From: Elymus sibiricus
Lineage: Eukaryota > Streptophyta > Magnoliopsida > Poales > Poaceae
NCBI GenBank assembly: GCA_039707655.1
Contig: CM077666.1
Span: 300,168,166 to 300,232,165, forward strand
DNA length: 64,000 nt
Reading direction: 5' to 3'
Part shown: piece after piece, positions 46,713 to 57,580 of the stretch
How positions within the stretch are numbered: position 1 is the first letter of the stretch
How the letters are laid out: each line of letters starts with the position of its first letter
Position numbers and translations under genes: made by a program
The notes under the pieces: generated by a model
The model's database searches: none
Told to the model about the DNA's origin: nothing
What the model saw: the letters and a program-made list of their open reading frames with translations, nothing else

Positions 46713-46808
46713 TGACTACTCATTTCACTCGGATGGAGACTACCCATTTCATTCGGATGGAGACTACCCATTTCATTCGGATGGAGACTACTCATTTCAC
46801 TCGGACGT
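46713..46808. repeat. 24-bp tandem repeats before the 3' LTR
   Basis: Four near-perfect copies of CATTTCATTCGGATGGAGAC plus TACC. The remaining DNA up to the LTR has no gene. Confidence 0.88.
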
Positions 46809-46941
46809 CATATGGTCTAGAATCCGTCAAGGTGCCGCACGAAGAAAAGGGTGTCTAACGACCAGTAAGAGTTCTTGAGCGCCCCCGTAGCGCTTAACTC
46901 GCCTGGGAATTCGCCTTGACTCGACCCGCCTAACCTCGACC

Positions 46942-46955
46942 GATTCGGGGGCTAA
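46942..46955 (+). other. Polypurine tract of Tat-lineage element
   Basis: GATTCGGGGGCTAA immediately before the 3' LTR. Confidence 0.75.
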
Positions 46956-47529
46956 TGACGAGGGCATGTACCAGGGATAGGGTAACAGGCCTGTCCTACA
47001 GACCCCACCCTAGGATACCATCGCCTTATACTGGGCCCCAGGGCCAGGTAAGCAGTTGGATGGTCCACAACCTGACATTCACTCGGAGTTCAATGAACCA
47101 CTCGGGAAGCAGGAGTTCACTCGACCAGACTATTTCACTCGGAGTACCCGAAAGTCACTCGACCAGAGAAGACCAGGAGACTCCAGGGACGCAACGGTCT
47201 GGACGTGCGCTCGCCTGTATTAATTGTAATCAATGCGCCCGTTACCTGGCGCCCTTAAACCCCCTCTTTAACCCCTGGTAATGGCGACATTCATGGGGAG
47301 ACCTGGCGGACACTATATAAGCCACCCCCAGCTCCATTCCAAGGGTTCGCAATCCATTGTAACACATACACTCAAGTAATCAAGCTCCAGAGCATCGAGA
47401 CGTAGGGCTATTACCTCCACCGCTGAGGGGCCTGAACTCGTAAATCCGAGTGTAACAACTGCGCCGTAGCTAGGCTCTGCCCTCTCATCCGTACCCCTAC
47501 ACACTACTGTCAGACTTGCACCCACGATA
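46956..47529 (+). repeat. 3' LTR of Tat-lineage element
   Basis: 574 bp, partner of 34019-34593. At most differing sites this copy has C or G where the left copy has T or A. Confidence 0.95.
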
Positions 47530-47534
47530 ACTAG

Positions 47535-48550
47535 GCCTCAGCTTCATCCGAGGAATCGGTGATGGTGCTGCGGTTCCGGTGGTGCAGGTGAAGATGGCGC
47601 TGTGGGAATAGAGGTGGCGCGATAGACGAGGCGAACGTCGGGGCAACTCCTTGGAGGTGGAGGACGGGGCAGCTGAACCTGCGGGACGATGAGATCGACG
47701 ACGGATCCTCATCCGGTGCGGTGGATGAGGGACGTTGAGTTGTTGCGGCGGACGATGTCATCGGGGAAGAGGCTCCGGCTCGGCAGCGGTCGGGTGGCGG
47801 ATGGAGGAGCGTGGGGTTTCGCGGGTTTTGGCGGCCTCGGTGTACGAATGGGGGGCGGAGGGGGTGGGAGGGGGGAACCATGGATATGGGACGCGCTTGT
47901 CCGAAATGTGGGGTAAGTTACGAAAGTGCCCCTACCCGTTTGGACCATGGGACGTCGAGGCGGGATTTACGGCTGAGGGATAGAAGGGGGATTTCGCGTG
48001 TCGGGGCGGCGCGACCGATTTCGGAGGAGGGGGGAGTTTTTGTGTGCGTTGAAATTTCAGGATAACAAGGCGCAGGTTGAAGGGGTGGGAGTTTTGCAGC
48101 ACAAGAGACAAAGAGATAGCTTGAAATTTCGGGATAACAAGGCACGGCTTGAAATTTCGGGAGAACAAGCTTAACGTGTAAAAAAAATCGCACCACACAG
48201 GAGAGAGTCATGTCCCGTTTTACTATATGAATTACTACAAATGCCATTTAAAAACAACAATGAACAACTTAAAAATTCGGGAGAACAAGCTTACCGTGTA
48301 CGGTACCATAGCAATTCGTACTTCCCTCAACAACAACAAAAAAACAATTTGTACCGTCTACTGTATGGACTAAAATTGAGTCCATTTTCCGTATTTGAGT
48401 GGGATTGTTGTCAGGTTAGTTATACCATCATCTAAATATTATCTTCACAACACACGACATGAATATAGTACTAAATTCCCATTTAAATATGAACTACATG
48501 TACCATATGATCTCGAATTCAAATATGTGTATTCATTTTATGTTGAATTC
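47535..48550. other. Resumed host DNA: CACTA-like, then unassigned
   Basis: GC-rich DNA at 47535-48060 resembles the segments at 32.1 and 33.1 kb and is probably the continuation of the CACTA interior. From 48050 to 48300 a short motif (TTGAAATTTCGGGATAACAA, later ATTCGGGAGAACAAGCTTA) repeats four or five times. No gene and no CACTA right end was found. Confidence 0.35.
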
Positions 48551-48559
48551 AAATCGTAG

Positions 48560-48800
48560 TACATGTATGCTCTAGCTAGATGTTCGAAATCTAAACGATG
48601 TTTGATATGTATAATGTTTTTAATACACAACACACACACACAACATTTAGATGTTAGCTACAAAAGCCACCCATTATCTCCAATTTGAATAGTTCTGTCC
48701 ATGCATGGATGAAATGTGGTCAAACGATGCCTACCAACGGTATATCAAATTCAAATCAATTTGGCCTTGTTCGATGTGTATATAGTATAGCATGCTCGAT
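48560..48800. repeat. Duplicated block X, copy 1
   Basis: Related by eye to 63640-63870 in the same order and orientation: CTAGCTAGATGTTCGAAAT, TTTAGATGTTAGCTACAAAAGCCACCCATT, CATGGATGAAATGTGGTCAAA, ATATCAAATTCAAA, CTTGTTCGATG. Confidence 0.7.
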
Positions 48801-50570
48801 TCAAAACCACACCACATATCTCCATTATATCATGCATGCATGGGTTTCAAACATCATGATCTCTTATTCAAATATTTGAATTCACTTTTATATTGATTAT
48901 GATCTCACCAAGTCTTTTATACCCACACAGTCGTCTTCTCTTTATCTTTGTACCACTAACTTTCTCTCGTGCATGCATGCACACACACTCCCACTCGGCA
49001 TTATCCATCGCAGACACACACAATATCTTTCTTCAGTTCTGTCTACCACGATCTCTCAAGCTAGGTAGATCTCTCCATCGCCCTCTCTTTCCCACACAAA
49101 CACACCGATCGATATACCCCTCTTTCTAGCAGGTCTGCCTACCACACACACATGTACAAACAGTCCCTTCCCCCTCTCACCATCCATCCCTCACGCCCCA
49201 GCTATGAGGCGCGCAAGCCCACACACACACGCGCGCGCGCGAGCGCGCTCTCGCCCCCACATCTCTTATTATCGATCTCGCACTCGTACATTACCTCTAG
49301 TTAACTAGTAGGACTCTCTCACCCACCCACCCACACACACCTCCCCCTCTTCGTCACTTCGGGCCTTCTTTAATTATCTCTCACATGCATGTGCACCGAT
49401 CGATATTCCTCTCTGTATATATAAAGCTAGGTCTTTCCCTGTTTTCCACACAAAGCGATCAATCTATATCTAGTCAGGTCTCGCCCTTTTTCCCACGTAC
49501 ACATCGATCAATCTAGCTCTCAAGATGGGACTGCCTAGCTACCACACACACATTGTCTATCCATCGTCTCACCTCTCATCGGCATCCATGCCTTCCGCTT
49601 CATCTCTCAGACGCGCGCAATCGTGCACGTTCTCGCCCCCTCTCTTAAAATATCGATCTCATACTAGTACACTCCTTCCGAGTCTCCGTCCAGTTGGCCT
49701 CTCGCACCATCTCCCAACACCCCCTCTCCAAGTGCTTATAGGCTCATAGAGTTCTTCCCTCCATCTGTCTCTATCGATATATCGCGCAGACGACCCCTCC
49801 CCTTCCTTCTCGTATATCACCCGCATGCACATACATATATGTATAATATAGGCCTCTCTTTCACACAAATTGCATCATTGACACATACTCCATCTATATT
49901 TCCCCCCTTCCCCCACCCACACACAAATTCACGAATCTCCCGTGATTTCTTGCACACACCATCTCTCTCTCTCTCTCTAAGACACACAAACTATGTGTAC
50001 GAAAGAGAAGAGGTGCACGCACGCACTCGTTCCCACATACAAACGCGCGGGTACACGGTGGAGCACATTTGTATAAGAAATGTGCGTGTGTAGAAAGGCT
50101 TTAGATGATGTGGCACTAGTACTTCCAGTATGTGCAAAAGAACGTAAGTTAGAATTCCAATGGCATGCTACAAAATGTCTCGCTTTTTTCAGTCAATATA
50201 TTATGATTAAAATGATGTGGGTGCACCCATGAGGCCACGTGGCACATGGGGGAGGGGTTGTTGCGAGCTTCTTCTGTGGATTGATCACAGTGACGTGCTG
50301 CTGGTTCCAGAAGAATGTTGTAGACACAACAGGGTACACACGTGAATGATTGAAACTTTCAAAGCTGATTATATAGAAAATAGATTTGCAAAAAAAAGAG
50401 ATTATATAGAAAATAGCCAGCAGCGGGCTCCTCGCTATCGCTACGAGAGGTTGGCGGGCGTCCGGCTCCGCCATGTACGCATCCGAGAACGCGGGCCCGC
50501 GTACGCCTCCGACAAGCGTAGTAGTACTGCCCACCGCTTTGACTTTTGCAGTGCCGAGTCCATCCCATTG
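48801..50570. other. Low-complexity CA/CT-rich stretch
   Basis: Dominated by CACACA, CTCTCT, GATCGATC and CGCG words (pure CACACACACGCGCGCGCG around 49221-49246). The segment ending near 50080 (GAGGTGCACGCACGCACTC, GGGTACACGGTGGAGCACAT) recurs at 51190 and 51365-51430. The frames here are artefacts of composition. It may be transcribed leader or promoter DNA of the genes to its right. Confidence 0.5.
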
Positions 50571-50810
50571 TAAAAAAAACTACCACACCTCCCGTGCGGC
50601 AAAAACACCGCACTACCCTTTCTTAATCAGGATTTGTATCGACCAATCTCGTCAAGGAGTAGGCGGTAAACTTACAGCCTGTCGCCTTCGCATCGCACCA
50701 ACACACGGTCGGTCCGGCCCGCCGCTCACCGAAGGGACGCGCATCGACTTGGTACATCACTGACATGTGCGACCGCATGTGAGCAAACCGACAGTCCAAG
50801 CTCCCCGCCT
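50571..50810. repeat. Duplicated block Y, copy 1 (diverged)
   Basis: Shares CGTGCGG, AAAA, ACCGC, TTTGTATCGA, then CGGTCGGTCCGGCCCGCCGC, TCACCGAA and ACATGTGCGACCGCA with block Y copy 3 at 61860-62280. Confidence 0.6.
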
Positions 50811-51460
50811 ACCGCCAAAAGCCCGGCCTATCAGTATTTCTAGCAAACCGGCAGTTGCGAACGATCGCGTGGTAGTTTCATGTGTAGGGGAGGGGCGTAA
50901 AAAGAAATGCCATGGCATTTCTTTTTTTAGTGCTGTTTTCGTCCAATAACTTCCACCGTCGGATGCAGATCTTACGGTTATTGGGGCATTCACCAGGAAT
51001 AGTCTCGTGGCGAACGATTGAGTAGCCTCTTTTTCACACGCACTGTGTTGACACATAAGTATCGTCTCTCTCCCTCCTCCCCATGCACACACCTACACTG
51101 ACGACTCTCTCGGGACTTCTGGCACACACCATCTCTCTATAGGTCGATGTCACACACATACAATTGTACTTAGATTTAGTACGTACACAAAGAGGAGAGG
51201 TGCACGCATGCACTCATCCTCTCTGACACTGTCACACACCCGCGCTGGTACTCTTTCCGACACACACCATTTCTCTCTTTTTTGCAGGGACACACCATCT
51301 CTCTCTAGGTCTATGTATACCACGCTCTCTCTCTCCCCCCCACACACTGGTGGAGTACGTGCACGGAGATAAGATGTGCACGCATGCACTCATTCCCTCG
51401 CACACACATGCGGGTACACGGTGGAACGCATTTTTGCCTCGGTTACTGTTGGTGGCCTTT

Positions 51461-51468
51461 GTATTTAA
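51461..51468 (+). promoter_or_regulatory. TATA-like box of the 175-codon gene
   Basis: TATTTAAA about 90 nt upstream of the ATG at 51557, with GC-rich leader between. Position-based call. Confidence 0.45.
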
Positions 51469-51556
51469 AAATGTACGGAGTGGAGTACTACGCTCGCCTA
51501 CTAGGGGTCTCCCACCGCCTACGCTCGCCTCCCCGCCTCGACCATCCGATTCCGCC

Positions 51557-52084
51557 ATGGATAATCCCTTAGATCCCAGCATCCCGCGGGCTTCCCTCTC
51601 CCTGCGGCCCGCAGCACTGCCGCCTTTGAGCGAAACCCACATGTGTTTCAGAGGGGATCCATTGCTCTGGAATCACAGATCGGTGGCACCGGAGGACATG
51701 CCGGGGCTGCATTTCATATGGTGGGCAGCAAGGGCAAATCGGATCGAGGAAGCGTCGCATCGATTGGAGATAAGTTCGAAGGAGCTGCGCCTGGCGAAGC
51801 ACAAGGCAGAGGCGCATGTCGATCTCAGGGGTGAGATGCTGAGGGATGTCAGCATCTGGCAGCGTCGCGTTGATTTTGAGCTGGGGCTAATGGCAGAGAT
51901 CATATTCACGGAGTCGACCGCGGAGGAGAAAACGCGCATGCCTGTGGAATGGCATGAGAAGCCGGTGCAACTGTTCAAATGGGCGGTAGGAGAAGCCAAA
52001 TCGCTCAACCAGCAGCGACGGCGGCGCTGGGGATGCATCATAGGCGAGGTGACCTGCCCTCCTTCCCCGCCAGCGATGGACTGA
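51557..52084 (+). CDS. Unrecognised 175-residue protein gene
   Basis: The chosen start has a plant-like context (CCGCCATGG, MDNPLDPSIPRASL). The frame is open 69 codons further up, but that part is CA-rich leader and lies beyond the TATA-like box. The N-terminus is Pro/Leu-rich. The middle holds MPGLHFIWWAARANRIEEAS and a long charged helix (LEISSKELRLAKHKAEAHVD) that may form a coiled coil. The C-terminus is Arg-rich (QQRRRRWG). There is no signal peptide or membrane span. Codon use is GC-rich, unlike the AT-rich TE interiors. It is followed about 425 bp later by the coiled-coil gene at 52509. I know no family for it. It may be a lineage-specific gene or a fragment of one. Confidence 0.55.
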   Translation: MDNPLDPSIPRASLSLRPAALPPLSETHMCFRGDPLLWNHRSVAPEDMPGLHFIWWAARANRIEEASHRLEISSKELRLAKHKAEAHVDLRGEMLRDVSIWQRRVDFELGLMAEIIFTESTAEEKTRMPVEWHEKPVQLFKWAVGEAKSLNQQRRRRWGCIIGEVTCPPSPPAMD

Positions 52085-52420
52085 CCTACTCAGTTGTTGC
52101 TGCAGTGAACACGCGGCGCCATGGCGGTTTGCAACCGTGGCAATCACTCCATCTAAGTATTGTATTTCTATGAAAATACTCCATCTATATGTGTTGTATT
52201 TCTATGAAAATAGTTGGTCGTTTGGAAAAAGATGGTCATTGATTTATCATGAGTTTTTGAATGCTTGGTCGTGAGAACTCATCGGGAGCCGTTCCAAAAC
52301 CATCAATAAATTTCAAGCTTGTTTCCCATCACATTCCAAAGTACCATGCTATAATTAATTGCAAACCTGTTCACACCGATCAAACCTAAACGTGTTTCCA
52401 CTTTGCAGCATATTAGTACT
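52085..52420. other. Intergenic DNA between the two island genes
   Basis: AT-rich; TGTATTTCTATGAAAATA occurs twice (about 52158 and 52196). No gene seen. Confidence 0.5.
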
Positions 52421-52423
52421 AGG

Positions 52424-52433
52424 TTATAAAAAG
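52424..52433 (+). promoter_or_regulatory. TATA box of the coiled-coil gene
   Basis: TTATAAAAAG about 80 nt upstream of the ATG at 52509, with a pyrimidine-rich leader between; a good plant core promoter arrangement. Confidence 0.6.
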
Positions 52434-52508
52434 GGAAACTAACTACTCGAATATTACTGCACATTCATCCCCATAAGCCTTTCTTGTTCGTCGTTCCTTG
52501 CGTCTGCC

Positions 52509-53135
52509 ATGGCCGGTAGGAAGAGCTCTGGGCCGAGAAATAACAAGGGAGCGACGACCAAGGCGGCTGGAAAAAAAGAGAGGGCCTGCCGCGCTGTGGA
52601 GGCCTCGAAAGATCTCTCATGGGCAGGAGAGGGTTCTCAGAAGCGCATTCGCCGCGGAGGCGAACATGCCGAGCGGGCAATGCTGAAGTCGTTACCCCGC
52701 GATGACATGCCCGCTCAGCTCAACAAGCAGAAGGAGTTGATCGCCGGCTTGCTGAAGCTGGTGAAGGATAGCAATGCCTCGGTTGATTAGGCGACCGGCG
52801 ATATCGTGGAACTTCGGGAGGACAAAGTGAAGCTCTGCCACGAGCTTGACCTACGGAAGGAGGAGATCGCCGGCTGGGAGAAGCTGCAAGAGAAGAGCAG
52901 TGCCTCGGTGAAGATGCTGACCGCCATCATCGGGGAACTTAGGAATGACATGGCGAAGCTCCGCACCGAGAACGTGGCTGCTGTCAAGCAACATCATGCG
53001 GACGTGAAAGAGATCATCCACGCTCGCCTCGAGAAATCATGTGCCATGGAAGCAATGAAGAAGATGGCGGACTAGAGGCGAGAGGAGATTAAGGTGATGG
53101 AGGCGATGAAGAAGCAGTTAGAACTCCGCGCCTAG
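52509..53135 (+). pseudogene. Coiled-coil protein gene with two in-frame TAG codons
   Basis: Starts GCCATGGCC (MAGRKSSGPRNNKG) with a basic N-terminus rich in Lys/Arg. The frame reaches a TAG at 52788-52790, continues for 94 codons to a TAG at 53073-53075, and ends at a TAG at 53133-53135. Across the first stop the protein is a repeated helix: KQKELIAGLLKLVKDSNASV is echoed by RKEEIAGWEKLQEKSSASVK, each followed by a GDIVEL or GELRND type segment. The helical pattern on both sides, in one frame, shows that the stops interrupt a once longer protein, or that only the 93-residue N-terminal part is now made. It sits downstream of a good TATA box. Family unknown. Confidence 0.6.
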
Positions 53136-53972
53136 CAACCCTTCATGAAGTAGAGAGCAGCACCCAGACCATTGTCTGTGTCTTCCTTTTTTTTGCGGGT
53201 AATCTTCCTTCTTATTTTGCCCCTCTGTCTTCTTCTTTTGCCACTGTGTCTTTCGGGCATTTTTTCAACATGTGTCCTTCTAAATTATCCTGAATAGGTA
53301 AGACAATTATTATCCGTTGCCATTGTCATCATATTATTTCATTTGTACTAGGCTGCGAGGCACGACTAAAACAGTGCTAAAGATGAGTGGTGCTGTGGGA
53401 TCACAAGCAAACTAGATCATTTTTTATCGCCATATCGCACTAGGCTGCCATGTTTCACACTCCTCCGCGTCGGGCTAGTATTCCAGTGGAAAACTAGAGT
53501 ATACCACACAGTTCTTTGCTCCTCCTTAGGTCGTCGGCAACAATTATACCTCCTTTTGCCGACATGTGGGATAGCCAGCATCCGGGTCGACGTGTCATGC
53601 ACCAGATTAGAGTGGGGAACGGAAGGGGAGACTTACCCCTCACAGTAATAATGACTATAACGAGCAGTCAAATCACAAGGCCCCACCATCCAGCAGTAAT
53701 GAGCCATCAAATCACAAATCCCCCACCATTCCCACAGTAAGTTGAATCCGCTACTACCTCGTCCTCCTCGCCTCTCTGTCAAACCGACCAGGCGAAACTT
53801 GCCCCGCCCTCACCTTTTAAATATAGTTTTGTAAGTATCGATGGATTGCGCCATGGAGCAAAACTAACAAGCTCAAATAAAGAAAAAGGTAGGACATATA
53901 CAACACGCTCCTCACGTTTGCGTCGCAACTACATGGTCGGTCTGGCATGCCGCTCACGGAATGAAACACGCG
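53136..53972. other. Gene-island DNA including block Y copy 2
   Basis: From about 53450 to 53972 this matches 61750-62240: GAGCAGTCAAATCACAAGGC, AGTAATGAGCCATCAAATCACA, CCTCGCCTCTCTGTC, TTTTAAATATA, GATGGATTGCGCCATGGAGC and CGCTCACGGAATG. The Athila-lineage element 2 is inserted at its right end. No conserved gene in it. Confidence 0.7.
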
Positions 53973-55661
53973 TGATACGTCTCCAACGTATCTATAATTT
54001 ATGAAGTATTCATGCCATGTTTATTATAGTTTTGTATGATTTTGGTGCACTTTTATATGGCTGTTATATGATTTTTATGGACTAACATATTGACCTAGTG
54101 CCCAGTGCCAGTTGCTGTTTTCTGCTTGTTTTTGGTTTTCCAAAAAATCCATATCAAATGAAGTCCAAATGCAGCGAAACATTTTGACGATTTTTCCTGG
54201 AAGAAACAGACCCAGGAAGCTTCGGAGGAGCAGCAGAAGACCCACAGGGGCCCCACAAGCCACCAGGGCGTGCCACCCCCCAGGCGCGCCCTGGTGCCTC
54301 GTGGGCCCCCTGTGGCACCTCTTTGCGTGATTCTAAACATGAAAAATCATATATATTCAGAAACCCCCGAAATTTAACCTAGATGAGTTTTTACGCCGCC
54401 GCAAGCCTCTGTTCCAAAGCGATCCCATCTGGAGCTCCGTTCCGGCACCCTGCCGGAGGGGGGAATCATCACCGGAGGCCATCTTCATCATCCCGGCAGT
54501 CTCCATGACGAGGAGGGAGTAGTTCACCCTCGGGGCTGAGGGTTTGTACCAGTAGCTATGTGTTTTATCTCTCTCTCTCTCTCTGTCTCTCTCACGTTCT
54601 TGATTTGGCACGATCTTGATGTACCGCGAGCTTTGTTAATATAGTTGGATCATATGGTGTTTCTCCCTCTCTATCTTGTTGTGATGAATTGAGTTTTTAC
54701 CTTTGAGGTTTCACCATTATCGGATTGAATACTTTTATGGATTTGAGAACACTTGATGTATGTCTTGCATATGAATACCTGTGGTGACAATGGGGTATTA
54801 TATTGATTCACTTGATATATGTTTTGGCACTCAACTCGCGGATTCCCGAGGTGACATTGGGATAATCTATGCATAGGGGTTGATGCACGTTTTTGTCGTA
54901 CTTTCTCCGGTAGAAATCCTGGGGCACTCTTTGAAGTTCTTTGTGTTGGATTGAATATTATGAATCTGAAGTTGTTTGATGCATATCGTATAATCAACTC
55001 ACAGATACTTGTGGTGACATTGGAGTATCTAGGTGACATTAGAGTTGGTTGATGCGTATCATGTGGTGTTATTTTAGTACGAACTCTAGGGCTGTTTGTG
55101 ACACTTATAGGGACGGCTCCATAGATTGATCGGAAAGGATAACTTTGAGGTGGTTTCGTACCCTACAACAATTTCGATCTTATGTTCTCCGCTAATAGGA
55201 ACTTTGAAGTGATTCTTTATCGCACGTTGAGGGATTGTTATATGATCCAATTATGTTAGCACTGTTGAGAGATTGCACTAGTGAAAGTATGAACCCTAGG
55301 CCTTGTTTTCAAGCATTGCAATACCGTTTGTGCTCACTTTTACTACTAGTTACCTTGCTGTTTTTTTATTTTCAGATTACAAAAACCTATATCTACTATC
55401 CATACTACACTTGTATCACCATCTCTTCGCCGAACTAGTGCACCTATACAATTTGCCATTGTATTGGGTGTGTTGGGGACACAAGAGATTTCTTGTATTT
55501 GATTGCAGGGTTGTTTGAGAGAGACCATCTTCATCCTATGCCTCCCACGGATTGATAAACCTTAGGTCATCCACTTGAGGGAAAATTGCTACTGTCCTAA
55601 AAAACTCTGTGCTTGGAGGCCCAACACGAGTCTACAAGAATAAGTTGTGTAGTAGACATCA
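53973..55661 (+). repeat. 5' LTR of Athila-lineage element 2
   Basis: 1689 bp. It contains the GC-rich hairpin at 54249-54308 (CCACAAGCCACCAGGGCG against CGCCCTGGTGCCTCGTGG) and a CT run near 54570-54592. Confidence 0.95.
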
Positions 55662-55671
55662 AGCTCTTTTC

Positions 55672-55689
55672 TGGCGCCGTTGTCGGGGA
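55672..55689 (+). other. Primer-binding site, tRNA-Asp (one mismatch)
   Basis: TGGCGCCGTTGTCGGGGA ten nt after the LTR; differs by one C to T from the site of element 1. Confidence 0.88.
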
Positions 55690-55786
55690 GGTGAGTGCTT
55701 GAAGGTATATCTTTAGATCTTGCAATTGAATCTTTTAGTTTCTTGTTTTATCACTAGTTTGGTTTATAAAAGAAAACTACAAAAAA

Positions 55787-57580
55787 ATGGAATTGAGGTT
55801 GCCTCATATTATTCGTCTTTATAATGTCTTTCTTGAAAATGATGGATCAGAAAATTGTGCTCAATTGATAGAAGAAGAATTCAATAAAATGTTTGGCATA
55901 AAATCTTTGAATGATGAGTATGATTGCAATGTTGTTAGTATGAATTCTATGAATATCCAAAATACTAAAGATGATTGCACTAGTCATGACAAAAATGTTT
56001 CTTATAGGCATGTCAATTTTTGTGGAGTGCATAAAGTTTGTGAAGACATGCCTTATAGGGATGATAGATTTTGTAAGAAGCATAAACATGATAGAACCAA
56101 TTTTTTGCTCAAAGTGATAGATGAATTTGCTACAAAATTATGTTCTCTTTATCCTATTACTTGTGAACTTTGCAATAAAGTTGGTCACCTTAATTTCCAA
56201 TGCATGCTTTTTCATGATCGAATTGTGTCCAAATATTGTAATGACTTGATCACCCTTGAACTTTATATTGAACTTTGTTTATTTTTGGGGTGTGAAGAAT
56301 TGACACATAAAAATAGTTGGTTTGAAGTATTCATTCACACAAAAGACATTGAAAATAATTTCGAGGAAATCTATATGTTTTGTGTGGTAAATTGCAATGA
56401 GAATGCTTATATAGCCAACTATAGAAAAACGGGAAAACAAATAGAATATAAAAGAAATACTAATGGAAGGGTAAAGATTCCCCCTTTCCCTCCTATTTTC
56501 TCCCATGATGAAACAGGTAATGAGGAGGAGCTTCCTATCCAACCAATCTCTTCAATAAGAAGCTCGGAAGAATTAAATAAACCCACGCATAATGTGGTAA
56601 AGAAAAAGAAAAGAAGGAAAAATAGTGGTAAAGAGGTATCTCTCCCAAATAATGTTGCTCCTATTATTGTTGTACCTCATGAGAATGAATCAAAAATAAT
56701 TGTGGAAGATGATACACTTGATGATGATTTTGTTATGCCTATTGCTTGTTGTGATGATTATGATTGGGAAGATAATGATACTTCTTATGATCTTGAAAAT
56801 CTTTATGGCACCAACTTGGAGGAATATGATAATAATTGTTATACTATTGGTGCTATTCATACTATTGATGATAATAGTGATAATGCTAATGATATGCAAA
56901 CCAATAAGCTTGGGGATGCTATGTTTGACTGGAATGATATGTTTGAGAATTTATTTGCTGCAAATAACGTTTGCCCTAAGCTTGGGGATGCTATGCTTAA
57001 TGAAAATGATCTTTTTATTCCCCCTACTTTTGATGAGCAAATTTATTATGATGATGACATGCCTCCTATCTATGATGATTATTGTGATGATACTTATGTT
57101 ATGAAAAATAGTGATGATTATTATTATAATACTTGTTATAATTATAAAAATCCTTTTACTGAACATCACTCTTTTAATGTGGAAACAATTTATAGTATTC
57201 GAGTTTCATACGATGCTCCCACTATTATGAATGAGAACAAATTTGCTTATGTGGAGAGTAGTAAAAATTCTATGCTCGTAGATCATGAAAAGAATGCTTT
57301 ATGTGATAGCTATATTGTTGAATTCATTCATGACGATACTGAAAATTATTATGAGAGAGGATCATATGCTTTTACATACCTCAATAATATCAAGTTTCCT
57401 CTCGATGTGTTGAAAGTTTTGAAGTTATGCTTGTTTTGCCTTCCTATGCTAGTTGATTCTTGCTCCCATAAATTGTTTGCTCACAAAATCCCGATGCATA
57501 GGAAGTGGGTTAGGCTTAAATGTGGTAGTCATATGCTTCATGATGCTCCCGTTATGTTTCAGTTCTTTACTTTTATGTGA
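55787..57580 (+). CDS. 597-residue CCHC-containing protein of element 2
   Basis: Uninterrupted frame from the ATG at 55787 (MELRLPHIIRLYNV) to 57580. A CX2CX4HX4C zinc knuckle (Cys126, Cys129, His134, Cys139; CELCNKVGHLNFQC) is preceded by Cys/His-rich sequence (CGVHKVCEDM, RFCKKHKHD). Near residue 275 is a basic patch (VKKKKRRKNSGK), then a long Asp/Asn/Tyr-rich acidic half with NKLGDAMFDW and PKLGDAMLNE repeats, and a Cys/Leu-rich C-terminus. A CCHC knuckle is usual in gag nucleocapsids, so an RNA-binding, gag-like role is plausible, but no capsid core is recognised. Staying open for 597 codons in an old AT-rich element suggests recent activity or selection. Confidence 0.75.
   Translation: MELRLPHIIRLYNVFLENDGSENCAQLIEEEFNKMFGIKSLNDEYDCNVVSMNSMNIQNTKDDCTSHDKNVSYRHVNFCGVHKVCEDMPYRDDRFCKKHKHDRTNFLLKVIDEFATKLCSLYPITCELCNKVGHLNFQCMLFHDRIVSKYCNDLITLELYIELCLFLGCEELTHKNSWFEVFIHTKDIENNFEEIYMFCVVNCNENAYIANYRKTGKQIEYKRNTNGRVKIPPFPPIFSHDETGNEEELPIQPISSIRSSEELNKPTHNVVKKKKRRKNSGKEVSLPNNVAPIIVVPHENESKIIVEDDTLDDDFVMPIACCDDYDWEDNDTSYDLENLYGTNLEEYDNNCYTIGAIHTIDDNSDNANDMQTNKLGDAMFDWNDMFENLFAANNVCPKLGDAMLNENDLFIPPTFDEQIYYDDDMPPIYDDYCDDTYVMKNSDDYYYNTCYNYKNPFTEHHSFNVETIYSIRVSYDAPTIMNENKFAYVESSKNSMLVDHEKNALCDSYIVEFIHDDTENYYERGSYAFTYLNNIKFPLDVLKVLKLCLFCLPMLVDSCSHKLFAHKIPMHRKWVRLKCGSHMLHDAPVMFQFFTFM

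Larger units (their letters stand above)
34019..47529 (+). mobile_element. Tat-lineage Ty3/gypsy retrotransposon, full length, decayed
   Basis: LTRs of about 575 bp at 34019-34593 and 46956-47529 (TGACGAGG to CCCACGACA, with GATA at the right copy). The target duplication ACTAG is at 34014-34018 and 47530-47534. A tRNA-Lys primer site and a purine tract adjoin the LTRs. Order: gag, protease, RT, RNase H, a second (archaeal-type) RNase H, integrase, a 73-bp satellite, a spliced antisense gene. The second RNase H and the antisense gene are Tat-lineage traits. The LTRs differ at about two dozen sites by eye, mostly C/T or G/A, suggesting an insertion older than a recent burst. Confidence 0.95.

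Noticed and set aside
48893..51389. Several 60-90 codon frames rich in His, Ser, Thr and Leu
   Set aside because: Composition artefacts of CA/CT-rich DNA; no splice or start support.
52788..53075. Programmed read-through or recoding at TAG codons
   Set aside because: The same TAG excess occurs in dead elements across the window; ordinary decay is simpler.
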